Shown here: positions 37,430 through 48,700 of the stretch, piece after piece
Position numbering within the stretch: position 1 is the stretch's first letter
Layout of the letters: each line of letters starts with the position of its first letter
Origin: Mesostigma viride
Lineage: Eukaryota; Streptophyta; Mesostigmatophyceae; Mesostigmatales; Mesostigmataceae
Direction: 5' to 3'
Length of the DNA stretch: 64,000 nt
NCBI GenBank assembly: GCA_009746045.1
Contig: RPFO01000188.1
Location: 1,054,508-1,118,507 of the forward strand
Made by a program: the position numbers and the translations under genes
The notes under the pieces: generated by a model
Told to the model about the DNA's origin: nothing
Seen by the model: only the letters and a program-made list of their open reading frames with translations
The model's database searches: none

Positions 37430-37918
37430 ATGGTGCAGGAAGAACAACGGCAGCAGAATTTCCGGTTTCCTCGGCAGTCTGCTGGTGGTTCCATTTCGCC
37501 TGAATTGCGTCGTGTGGTTCGAGATTTATCTTTATTGCTTGCAGATCGGCCACCTGTTGATCGCAACTTTGTGCAATTCGTCGACGACCAGGTCGAGGAT
37601 TGGGAGCGCATTCTGCAGCACGTCCGGACCATCGTTGTTCCGGCACACCGGAGCGTTGACGACATCGAGCAAGAGCTGCACGGTCTGGTCGGAATACAGA
37701 CTGTGATTACAGCCTTAGTTGACCGGGTGCGTGCGGAGTTGGTGGCCAGGCGAGGAGAAGCTGCGGAGCCAGCTGGTGCGGTGCGACGAGAGTTCGTGCA
37801 GGCAGCGGCGGGTGCGGACGCACAACGTGCGTTCGCCGGTTTAACTCTTCAACCGTCTGGACTGGAACCACCGAAACGGACTGAGTTTGGGTATCTTTGT
37901 GCGCCTGAGAGTAACTAG
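37430..37918 (+). CDS. Hypothetical protein, 162 residues
   Basis: An ATG-initiated frame. The product is predicted to be mostly helical, with many Arg, Glu and Val residues in amphipathic spacing and no Cys cluster. I do not recognise it. TATATAAAG (37,131) lies 300 bp upstream, and a CAA-rich leader precedes the start. It may be a small gene or the start of an unrecognised element. Confidence 0.4.
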   Translation: MVQEEQRQQNFRFPRQSAGGSISPELRRVVRDLSLLLADRPPVDRNFVQFVDDQVEDWERILQHVRTIVVPAHRSVDDIEQELHGLVGIQTVITALVDRVRAELVARRGEAAEPAGAVRREFVQAAAGADAQRAFAGLTLQPSGLEPPKRTEFGYLCAPESN

Positions 37919-39559
37919 CCAAATAACATTTTCTGGCCCACCCTTGGAACCAAGCATGCTTTTATATCAAATAATGTTTGGGAAATTTGGTTGGTCACAT
38001 ATCTATGCCCCATGCATGCTATAAATAGCACCCCCCCCAGGGGGGTACGGTGCACATGGGGTTGGAGACATATATAATGCATTATAGACCATTTACACAA
38101 ATCAGGTGGCCCTGGCCTTTTAAAGGCAGTTTATTAGAATCACAGGCATGCCATCAATGCATTCACAGCATGAAATGTCACAGAACTGCACATGCTATCT
38201 AGCAAACAGCCCAAAATAGCTCAGACCGTTATAACGGTGCAAGCTATTTTGGGACGGTTGCTAGAACTGCCGTATAGGTTTCCTATCCCAAAGTGGCACA
38301 AAACAACAACTAGATGGCCACAAAAGCAATGCCAACACCATGTCCAGCATATAAGACACAAGCTCATGCTATACAATAGGTGTAAGGCTCATATCAAGGC
38401 CTAAAGCGCGCGTACAAAGGGTGGCAAGGAGCTACATCACTAACACACCCAATGAACGACAAAACACCTCTATGTTCTTGGAAACAATGAATAAAACAAT
38501 AGGAATAAGTTGGTATAATGCTCCCATGCAAACAGGTTATGGGTATCTCCACGATTTTCACATGCAATGGATGCAAAACAAGAAGGTGGGCGTTGGCCAG
38601 CAAAACAAGAAGCCACGCCTAACACTGGTCAGAAAAGAACTTGTCTCGGGGTGCTTGACCAAGGAAAAGCATTGGGTAATCAACGTTACCATATTAGTGA
38701 CCGATAACAATCGTTACCTCGCTATTTCCGTTGCAGCATCAGCTAACGGTGACCAAACATGGTCCAAAATCTGCTTGACCTGATGGTATTCCCCAACCAT
38801 GACAAGCCGATGCGTAGAGGCAGCAAAACAACAAAAAGACAATCACAACCCCTCGGTAATAACTCTGATATTAGCTTTAAACGATAATACAACTATATAC
38901 GGCTAATAGAACACGCTTGGAGGCTAGAACGTACCAGGTCGGTACAGCAGATTACCTTTCTTGCGCGAGCCAGCACGCCAGAGTAATGGACGTAGCCTCG
39001 AGCCTTTACTGGCTGCCAATGCTAATCAATCTTGTTGGGAACAACGTACTAAATTGATCGATGCGCAGATGTCTGGGAAAATTCGGCCTAGCAACATGCA
39101 GCACTCGCACCATCACTGCCTGGCCGCTAACGTCATTTGCTGCGCCGACCAGCACCCCGAGACCCATCTACGTACCTCCGAACCTTCCATGGCTAGGGAT
39201 ATTCAATTTTTAGGATCTAAGAATCATGCCTACAAAATTTGAGTCCAATACGTCAAGCCATTCTCTCGTACCAGTCAGTTCTTTGCACCGCCATAGCCGT
39301 GCGCGTCAATATTTTTCCTGCACGTCGGTCCCGTTGGACCATGGTACCCCCCTAACTTTGCTCAAGCATATCTCCCTGGCCAGGTGTCCAAAGTACGGTC
39401 TGAAGTGCTCTACGGAAAGCTGACGTCTAGATCTTTCGATCCCCCCAGGTTTGACCGTTAAATTATTATTGGCGCGGCGCCTGGTAGGCGCACAAACTCA
39501 GTCCGTTAGAGTGGTAGGACTTCAACTGGTACCACGAAAACGGCGCGAGAACGGTTTAA
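37919..39559. other. Gene-free stretch containing a 66-bp palindrome
   Basis: No gene is supported. Open frames at 38,421-38,783 and 38,961-39,242 have no domains and AT-rich, non-coding-like composition. The palindrome is listed separately. Confidence 0.5.
38199..38264. repeat. 66-bp imperfect palindrome
   Basis: Two 33-nt arms match at 27 positions. The centre is the perfect palindrome ACCGTTATAACGGT (38,225-38,238), and a perfect 12-bp pair CCCAAAATAGCT / AGCTATTTTGGG flanks it. Confidence 0.9.
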
Positions 39560-40024
39560 GAGTTAATTGGCGACGAGGGATTTGCAGCGGGACCAGTTCG
39601 ACGTGAGCGACGCGGGACGGAGCGCTACAGGCGGCTAGCAGAGGTCGAGGCGGCTGAGGAAGCCATCACCGGAGGTCAGCGTGCGACACGAGTCGACAGG
39701 AATCCGGAGCGAAGGAGAGTTCCTCTTCAGGAACTGCCCCAACCTCTTCGCGTTCGAGTGACGCGGTGGGAGGAGTTCGCCCCTCTGGGTTACGACCGTG
39801 ACCTTGAGGTGGGAGCTGTGGGGGTCGCTGATCTAGGCGACGAGGAGCTTGGCGACCGCGAGGTGCCAAGATACAACCCGCGGGGTGGTAACGACGGGTT
39901 GTCATCTGTCTACTACACTAACGGCGACGACGCTGTCATCGCGGGCCGACAGCGGGCTGACGACGGTGCTGCTGGCAGCAGGGTGCCAGAGCTCATCATT
40001 GTGAGCGACAGCGACATGCAGTGA
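39560..40024 (+). CDS. Open frame without ATG, hypothetical
   Basis: The frame is open for 154 codons after a stop at 39,557-39,559 and has no ATG in its first part. The product is rich in Arg, Glu and Asp with no recognised domain. It ends just before copy B of the ORF1-only element begins. It may be an exon, a fragment of another element, or chance. Confidence 0.25.
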   Translation, partial: ELIGDEGFAAGPVRRERRGTERYRRLAEVEAAEEAITGGQRATRVDRNPERRRVPLQELPQPLRVRVTRWEEFAPLGYDRDLEVGAVGVADLGDEELGDREVPRYNPRGGNDGLSSVYYTNGDDAVIAGRQRADDGAAGSRVPELIIVSDSDMQ

Positions 40025-40044
40025 CAGCGACAAGGAAAACCAGG

Positions 40045-41427
40045 AGGCGCCCGCGGGTGACCGTGGTGGTCTTGACCGAATCCTCCATATCCGCTCCCTC
40101 CTCCAGGAGGCCCTCGCGCAGCACGTGGCCCCCCTCGCTGCAGATGTGGCGGCCATGGGTGGCACGCTGGCTGCCGAGCTTCCCCTCCTCTCCACCATCT
40201 CCACCGCCACCTCCACCCTCCTCGCCTCCTCCACTGCCACCACCCCCACCTCCGACGCCATCACCGCCCAGCTCCGCGACATCGACCAGCGCCTCAAGGA
40301 CAAATTGCCATCGCCATTGAGGTCCGGCCTGCAAAACACCGCAGGCCTCACCGCCCAGGCGGTGAAGGACCTTGCCGCCAAGCCAGCCCCCGCTGGCCTG
40401 CATGGCTGGCCAGCGCTGCTCCTTCCACCCGGACCTGGGCGGACATGCTTAAGCAGCACATCACCTCCACCACCTCTGCCGTCGCAGCCCAGCTCCAGCG
40501 GCAGAAGCTTGACCTCCGCGAGGAGGCCGAGCTCGCCAAGCGCAGCCTAAACGTCATCGTCAAGAACTTCGACATGGCGGAAGGTGAGAATTCCGAGAAG
40601 CTTGCACGTGCGTTTGAGAGCAAAATCCTTGATCGCACGGGCCTTCTTGGTGAGATTAAGCTGGTCGCCCACCGCCTTCCCCGTGCGCGGGGTAAGGCAG
40701 GGGCGCCCCCGCTTCTTCTCATCTTTGAGAGCCCAGCGGACAAGATTTCGTTTCTCAGACGCCGCAAGCGGCTAAAGAACACTATCTTCACCGTGGACGA
40801 CGACTCGACCCTGGCGCAGCAACATTGGCGACGGGAGCTATGGCCGACCTACCTCCAGCTCCTGCAGACCAAGGCGGGACAGCCGGTGTACTGTCCAGAA
40901 GGGGGCGGCCATCTACGTCGGCCACAAGCCCTGGCACGCGACCCCCACGACCACCGCGGCCCCAGCGACTCCAGACGCCCCAGCTTAGGGGAATACAGCA
41001 GCAGTAGTGTAGAATAGTTAGACCGTGGCCTTGTACATGCATGCCTACTACAGGCACTATACCAGCTGATGCCTAGCATTTTTAGTCATGTACATGTGTG
41101 CCTATGATGTGCCACACTCCAGATGATGTCTAGCATTAAATTCATATTATGTGCAGTGCCCATGCAGGGAGTCACTCTCTGCTGAGACGCCATGCCCTAG
41201 CTCTTGTATAGCCATGATGATCTTCCCCCCCCATGTCGGGCTCCCCTTAGTTGGATTGAGCTCGAGACTCTGGGGGGTGCAGGTGCCCTTGGTGCACATA
41301 GAGCAAGTGTCGTTTACATTCCCACCCTTGCAGGAAGTAGCTTAGAATGTATTAAAAGCCATATTGCCCCTTCTCTGGGATATGTGCTACATATACTCCC
41401 AACGGAGTTATTTTCCTAATTAATTAA
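40045..41427 (+). mobile_element. ORF1-only retroelement (copy B), 5'-truncated
   Basis: Translates in pieces to the middle and C-terminal parts of the copy A ORF1 (DAITAQLRDIDQRLKD, AVKDLAAKPAPAGL, ISFLRRRKRL, STLAQQ and RRELWPTYLQL). Frame changes fall near 40,310 and 40,410, and another follows QPVYCPEGGG near 40,890. The 3' part matches copy A to the stem-loop CTCCCAACGGAG (41,396-41,407) and a short TAATTAATTAA tail. No reverse transcriptase is present. It is non-functional. Confidence 0.85.
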
Positions 41428-42771
41428 AAACGTAATGACCGCCTAAAGGACCTGACAATTAAAAGGCTTGGTCCTACACGCAAATGTTGGAACTTCTAAC
41501 TCAGCTCACCCTGGATGTAACAGTGCGTAAAATGACACTTTTCACGGTTGCACCCACCGTGATCCATTTCAATGAGGATCTATGCACCGTGAAGCAGTCA
41601 CGAGATTTAATTCAGCTTGTTTATAATTTAACCCATGCAGCTCGTTATGACCTTGCACCTCCCGTTTTGCCAGCGAGCTACAATCGGTGCTTCTCAGTGC
41701 TGTACGGCCACAAATCCCCCCAGAGGCATTTTTTGGCAAAAGAGTACTTGCCCCGCCCCAACACGTGGCGTTTCTTCTGTGATCTTGCAACCACAAACCG
41801 CTGCAGTTTCCCGCCTCCGGAGGCACTGTGCATGGCCTTCCTGCCCTTGACGACAAGACTGGTGGAGGCACCAGTCGTCGTTACCACACCGGGTTCACGT
41901 ACGCCAGCAGAAGGCTCTCTCGAACTATCCTTGGCAGGCGAGGCGGAAGGGAAAGGGCTGCCCGCCATACTGTCCGCTCCTTGCTGCGCCGACCATGCAA
42001 CAAAGGGAAGCATAAGCCCAACGTGGCAAACCTCATAAGCACCGCATTTTAGAGTGCGAGCACTCGGAGCTAGGTCTCTCTGTTTGTCTCTTTGACATGC
42101 CCCATGACTCATGCCATTGACCACCAAACCAGAAAGCAGATAAATTTCCGAACTAGTTAACACACAAATATCCAAACTAGTTAGGAGTCGTCTAGTGTCG
42201 GGTATGTGCCCTTTTACTTGCCAATGTACTTGGAAAGACAAGAGCTAAACAAGAAAAAAAAGGGACTGAAGGGTGCGCGACAGAAAAGCCGGCTCACACG
42301 TTACAAATTCATAACCAGGGCTAGTGTGCAAAGACGTACTAAGGTGTAACCAGCATATCGTAACGTCACGACGCTGTAATTGCAATCTAAATTACCTTCA
42401 CAAAAGACTTGCACAAAGAACAGCTAAATATAGCAACGTTGCACACCCTGTTAAAACGGCTCGACTCTCAGGCACCCACCTGTAATGATGGCACATCCCG
42501 TGGGCCGCCTGCCGCCGGCGTCCCGTTTGAACCCTGCACGGCCTCCTCCCCTGCTGGACCTCGCTCATTCCGCCCCTTGAAATGGGGCCAGTGCTCGGCC
42601 TCAAACGCCACCTCACTCGATTGGGACGCCGTGGTGGTTCTGACCGCGCCTACCGGGCCCGTCCCAGCCACAGCTGTGGGGCCCTTCGAGGTAGAATGTG
42701 AAGAGCCCACATTAGCCGCATTCAATGAACTAGTTTCCCCCGCACTCAGGCCGCTTGATTTGTCAACATCG
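41428..42771. other. Gene-free stretch 3' of the RSM22 gene
   Basis: Holds domain-less open frames at 41,484-42,052 (plus strand) and 42,468-42,771 (minus strand). The latter is a Ser-rich continuation beyond the RSM22 stop in another frame and could be part of its 3' UTR. Confidence 0.5.
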
Positions 42772-45700
42772 TCATCGCCAATCTCCGCCAAGCCTGAAAG
42801 GCTCGATTGCCCCCCCCCCGGTTTCGGCCATGCACACATCGAGGATGACGTGCCCCCCCCGTCGGCGCGGTGTTCGGATGATGCGGGGCCAACCAGCGCT
42901 GGCGCGCGTCCCGTGCCACCTCTCCCTCTCAGCCAGCTCTGGATTGTTGGCACACACCGACGAGCAGACATGGGCGCAGAATGAGCGAGCAACGAGCGCC
43001 AGGCAAGCATCCACCGAGGCATGGGGATCCAACCAAGCAGTCCTCGCAGAACAATCAACAGAACAGTCCACACAGAGCTAAGGGCATGTGGTGGGTGATG
43101 GGGAAAAAGGCACTTCCGCTGAGGTGCCCGGCTTCAATGTGGTGATGCATTTTTGAACCGTTTGGACCACCCCCCATATGGGTTTATAGCCAATAATAGG
43201 AAAGAAAGAAAGGACAGGTCCCCGGAGCCCAGGCATGCTGGCAGCTAAGGGGAAACGCACAACAGTCACAAGCGGGCATCATAGCAAACAAATACACGGC
43301 CAGACAGATAGCCAGCTCATTACCCTCGCGTGCATCGGCAGGGCAGAATAAATGGCTGCTGAAAGCCCCAATTACTTTAGTCAAGCGGTCTCTGCTTTGA
43401 CCGAATGTAGCCCCGAACTTCATGTACCACCGTACATACAATCATCCAGAACATTGATGCGGAGAGAGGCGGAACCATTCTACCGAGAAAAAGAAGACAA
43501 AGTGAAAAACGAGCACTGAAACTGGTTTCGGGAGGGGGGGGAAATGTTTTATTCTATAACTGGCTGTCCGGACACTCCCGGAGCTAGTGTATACCAACCC
43601 CCGCCCCCCCGTTTCCGGGGGGGGGGGGGGGTCTTGACCCCCGACCCCCCCCCCCCCAGTTTTGGGGGTGGGGTGGGTGGGGGGTCATCTCCCAAAAAAT
43701 TATATATATTTTATACATACTTTATACATCTTTTATACATTTGGCTGGCGACCCCCCCCCCCCGTTTTTTCAGGGGGGGGGGGGGCTGCATCCAAAACCC
43801 CCTAACCCCACCCCACCCCAGAAAATGGGGGGGGGGGGGTCCGACCCTTTACACCCCGCCCCCCCAGTTTTGGGGGTGGGGGGGTGGGGAGGTCTACCCC
43901 CCCCCCCCCCCCCCCCTGTATACACTAGCTCCGGGAGTGTCGCGGACAGCCAGATAAGGCATACAAGAAAAGCAGAGGATATACTACTAGGAAAAAGGAA
44001 ATGGGATGTAGAATACTTGCCTCCTCACACCGTTGTGTGAGGAACGAGCCTCCTGGCTAACAACCAGTAATCTCCGCAAGCAACGTATCACTGTGCTAGC
44101 CAGACTGCGCTCTCCGCAAGCAAGCCAGATTCTAACATGCACATACAAACACGGAATCACTACAGTGGGGGCTCAAGCCAGACTCCCATCCTTATGATAG
44201 AGCGTACCGCGCTCCTCTTTCTCTTCTGGAGTCTCCTCCTCCTCCTCCCCCTCCTCCTCGTCTTCCACCGCAGACACGTGTTCAGCTCCCACCCCAGTCT
44301 TCATAGGGACAAGCCGGTTCGCACGCGCGCCCCATGCAGGCGGTGTGATGGCGATCTGGTCGCGGATATAATTCTCGTCTTCGTCGAGCGGCTCCTCAAC
44401 TTTGTACACGTTGACCTTGACCGGCCTGCAGGGTGGGGGGCGGGGGGAGGTGGACATGCAGGGAGGAAGGGGGGGCGCGGGGGGGAGGGGGGGGGGGGGG
44501 GGGAACACAGGGATGGGGGTGGGTATGGTAAGCACAGGGTGGGTGGTCGTAGCAGAGGAGCAGCAGCTTGATCGTGGATCATCGAGAAGGTCAGCACAGG
44601 GTTGAGATTGTGAGGATCTATACGATGTGCTCCCAACGGGACCTTCCTTTTCAACGCAGTCTGGGTACTCTTTTTTTCTTTTGCTGAAGCACACAACTGA
44701 CTTCATCAGAAGTAACGGACGATTAGCCTAGTCCAGTGTTTTTTTTAGTGGCGATACACCGCCAAATGTGGCGGTGTGGCACTTTTTTTGGCAAAATGTG
44801 GCGGTGCCACCCACTTGGACAGGGCACCCAAGAAGCCACAATTTGGCCGTGCTGTTCTACTTTGTAGTTTCGTTTCGCCACAGGGTGGCCGTGCCTGAAG
44901 TTCACTCTAGTACAGGCTACGCCACAATTGGCGGTGTCAGCCGGTCTTCCGGCCGGCGTTCCGCCACAAGCCTCCCTAGTACTAGAACTACTATGAGTAT
45001 TACTATGACTGACTGACTTACTGACTGCATAGTGCATGTACGTAGAGCCCGGCCAAGTGCCAAGTGGCAAGTGGCCCGCTGCCAGAGACCAGAGTGCACT
45101 GTGCAGACTGCAGCTTGTGTGCATTTTCTGGCTTCAGCTGGCTGGCGGCCTGGCGGCTGGCGCCTCAGTTCCAGTCACTCGCCAGCCATACAGTACTGTA
45201 CTGCATTGCATTGACTATGTGTTTCGACTTTCGGCACTTCAGTAATCGTTTTGTTAAGCAGTGGCTGTAGTGGTAATCGTTGTTGTTAATTTACCAAGTA
45301 CGCCCGGCGCCGATGCCTGAGACGGAGACGCTCGCCCGCCTTGTGTACAGGCATTCACGCCTTAAGTTGGGTTCGAGGTTTTTGGTCAACCCAACTTCAG
45401 GCGTGAACCCAACTTAAGGCGTGAATGATTCTAATAAATTCTACTAGTTTGAACTTAAGATAATTAAACATACTGTTCTGAACTACTTTGAACTTGGAAT
45501 GCCAGTACGGCGCCGCGCCGCGCTGACCCCGCTGCCGGTAGGGTCATTTGCTGCACCAAAAAGCCAGCCCGCCACACGTGGCCGTGCCAAGCCCAATTTT
45601 AATTGGCTTAAAGCCACACATTGGCCGAGTAAACTGAAGTTTTCATAGTTCGAAACGCCACAAGTGGCCTAGCGCCACTAGTAACGAAAACCTTAAAAAA

Positions 45701-48700
45701 AACACTGGCCTAGTCCCGCACTCTGCTGATCTCAATTATCGCCCCCCCCCCCCACACACAAATTCTCCGATCAGGGGACTTGCCAGCAATTCTCGGATTT
45801 GATACGGCCACAATCATGACGAGGCCTCTGAGCTGTCACTGTCACTGAGCTGCCATAGCAGCTAAGCTGGCGATAAGATTAATATTTAGGTATCACAAGG
45901 TAAGAGAAATCATAACTACCAGCCGTTGATAATTGGTTTACCAGAGTTGCGGGCTAACAACCACTGCTTAGGGCTTAGGGTTTGGGGGTTAGGGTTTAGG
46001 GCTCCGACTAGCGTAACATCACGGACTCCTCAGGGGCGCCCAGAATGACCCGACCCCTAAAAGGCACTCACAAGGGGCGCTCGACATTAGCCCATCCGCC
46101 AAAGTACGCGAGCACTAAGACTCACGAGGGGCGCTCGGACTTGCGCAGGACCACGTAGGAGAACTTCTCGTCTTCATAAGGCAGCGGCACCTTGCCAAAG
46201 TGCTGGGCAAGGATCGTTTATGCCCAAGAGGCGAAACCAGACAAGAAGCCAACTTCAGAAAACGTACAAGGCCGAGGGCAAACAGCAGGAAGAGGGAGAA
46301 AAACAACAACGATAACAACAACAGCAGCAGCAGCAGCAATAATAACAACTATAATAATAATGATTATATTAACCGTGGAACTCCAGGGTAACCAGACTCT
46401 TTATCAAAACAATGAGTGGAGCACATACAAAAGGCAGGCCACATCCCGGCCGCCGATGCTCATGGGAACACTTATTGCTTGTCAAATGCTAGCCTGACCC
46501 CCAAAACACCCAGGGAGGGTGGGCGGGAAAAGAAAAGAGGCCGACCTCAGCTAGGTGGGTTTGTTTTTGTCTTTTTTGCGTGTCACGCGGCCTTGGCCCG
46601 GATGGCATTTTTTCGCCACGCAAATTTTGCGTCTGAACAACTGACGCAATTTCGCGTTCTAATTGCCGGCGGCTTACGCAAGGCTGCCGGGGCTATAAGG
46701 TCACATATTGCGTGAGAACAAGAATCTAGATCTAGTCAATCACTACGTCATTAACAAAGAGGCCTGGACAGTGGCAGGTCTATATCTCAACGTAGCTCCT
46801 GCCACCTGGCCAGAAAAGCTGGCCAAATCTTCTGTCACTAATGATCCGGATCAGGCTGCAGCGGCCTCAAAAGGTTCGTCACGTCGACCCTATAACTTGG
46901 CTATAGCGGCTACCCTTCCATCTCACTACAAAGAAACTATGTTCAGAGAACCACGATAATAAGGACAGGCAAAGCAACAATCATATGAGGGGTGAATATG
47001 AGGGGGGCAGCAGCCCATGGGAGCGAGGGGAGCTGCAATTGCCAACGGCTGGGCGATTGTCGACCATGCCTCGCACCCAAGCACAGGGGAGAAAAAGCAT
47101 CAGAAGGCACTACATGGCATATACAGAAACAATGGGAAGGCTAGAAAGCGATAGTCCATACAGACAGACAGCGCACGGATAACTCGAGGGGTCGGCCTCC
47201 ATAGCTCCAAGATAGTAAACAACGCAGCGCATCCACGCTCCACGGCGCATCGGAAATGGTTCAAAACGTCGACGTTCTATCGGCCAGAAGGAAAAGAAGG
47301 TCAGGGGAAATAGGCACCCACATAAAGCTGTACGAAGGGATCTTATATCCCTGCAACCGAAAAGAAATGGTGCCAAGTATTGATTGGAGCGTAGACTCAT
47401 GCAGCGAAAAATCCCTGGCAACGCAATGACATGGAGCCGCGTATAACCCGCCACCTAAAGAGCAGCGAGATAGATCCATGCCTGAGGCATAAAAGTGGGA
47501 AAAGGCGGGCTCTCGCGGGCACAGCTACAATAACTTGCTTACAATTACGTTGCGTACAATGCCAGTGGGTAGAAAGGCTAGCCCAGGCACGGCAAAAATG
47601 ACTTGCAGGGAATGCATCCATGAAGCTAGGGAAGAAGCCAGTGACAAGCACCAGTAGTAAACAAGCAGTGCTACGTAATTCTTGCTGTCTGTTTCTGTCC
47701 CCCCCCTCCCCCCCCCCCCCCCCCTTTCTCCTTCTGCCCGGCCTGACCTTGATCACCCGCTGCCAGTGCGGCCGGTCTAGCCGTTGAGGGAAGTGGCACC
47801 AGCCCTTGGTGCCTGCCATGGGGCAGCCGCCATCGTGAGGGCACTGCGGGCTCAGTATCGCATGTGTCCCATCCAAAAGAGGCAAGGGAGGGGCAGGGGG
47901 GAGGTTAGGGGCAAGAGTGGGGCAGGGGACAGAAAGCACAGAGATGGGCCAGAGATGAGGTGAGGTCGACAGCTGCGACTTACCCTACATTTTCTTTTTT
48001 GGGGGGGGGTTCTTACCCTACCGTGAACCACAAGTACTACATCGGCTTTACCCCCAAGATGAAGTCCCTCCACACCTAAAACCTACTAGGTAGCTTCCTT
48101 AGCCTCAAAACTTGTTTTCCTATCTTTCGTGGCAGAAGTGAAAAAGCATTAGGTCTGCAACAAGCACAGCACTAGCCTCTTATATAAAGGGACACTTATT
48201 GACGTTCTATATAAAGAACCTTAACAGGGCTCTCCCCACGCCTCCCTGATGATTGCTGGGGGGGCTCCAGGGGGTTGGCTTGGGGTATTGCTGGCCTACG
48301 TGCTCGAGTTGAGTCGCAAACACACTCTCATGAACAGCCGAGGATGCAATGGTGGAAGGACGGTCATTAGAGTGCTGGTATAAACAACCTGTGCACACGT
48401 AACTCCAGACAGAGAACTGGGAGTACGTACTGGTGACGTATCAGCAACTGGAGTGGATTACGCGCGGGCGACCACCACCCACCGAGCTATAACATGGCAG
48501 CAAGAATGTGCGGTAATGTGTGAAAGTGTCGATGGGACAACCACAGGGAATGTGAACATACCGGCGCAATCACGCTATAATACCAACATCGCGGCGCCAT
48601 CGTGCAATGGAACGCGGACAGACTGGCGCTGCGACGCTGCCACAAAGGTTCTAGAGGTGCTCTATCTGTTGGAAAGGTGTGTTCAGCACGTTTCCTACTA

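Noticed and set aside
43544-44040. Pro/Gly-rich ORFs through the C/G-run element
   Set aside because: They come from homopolymer runs inside a non-coding inverted-repeat element.
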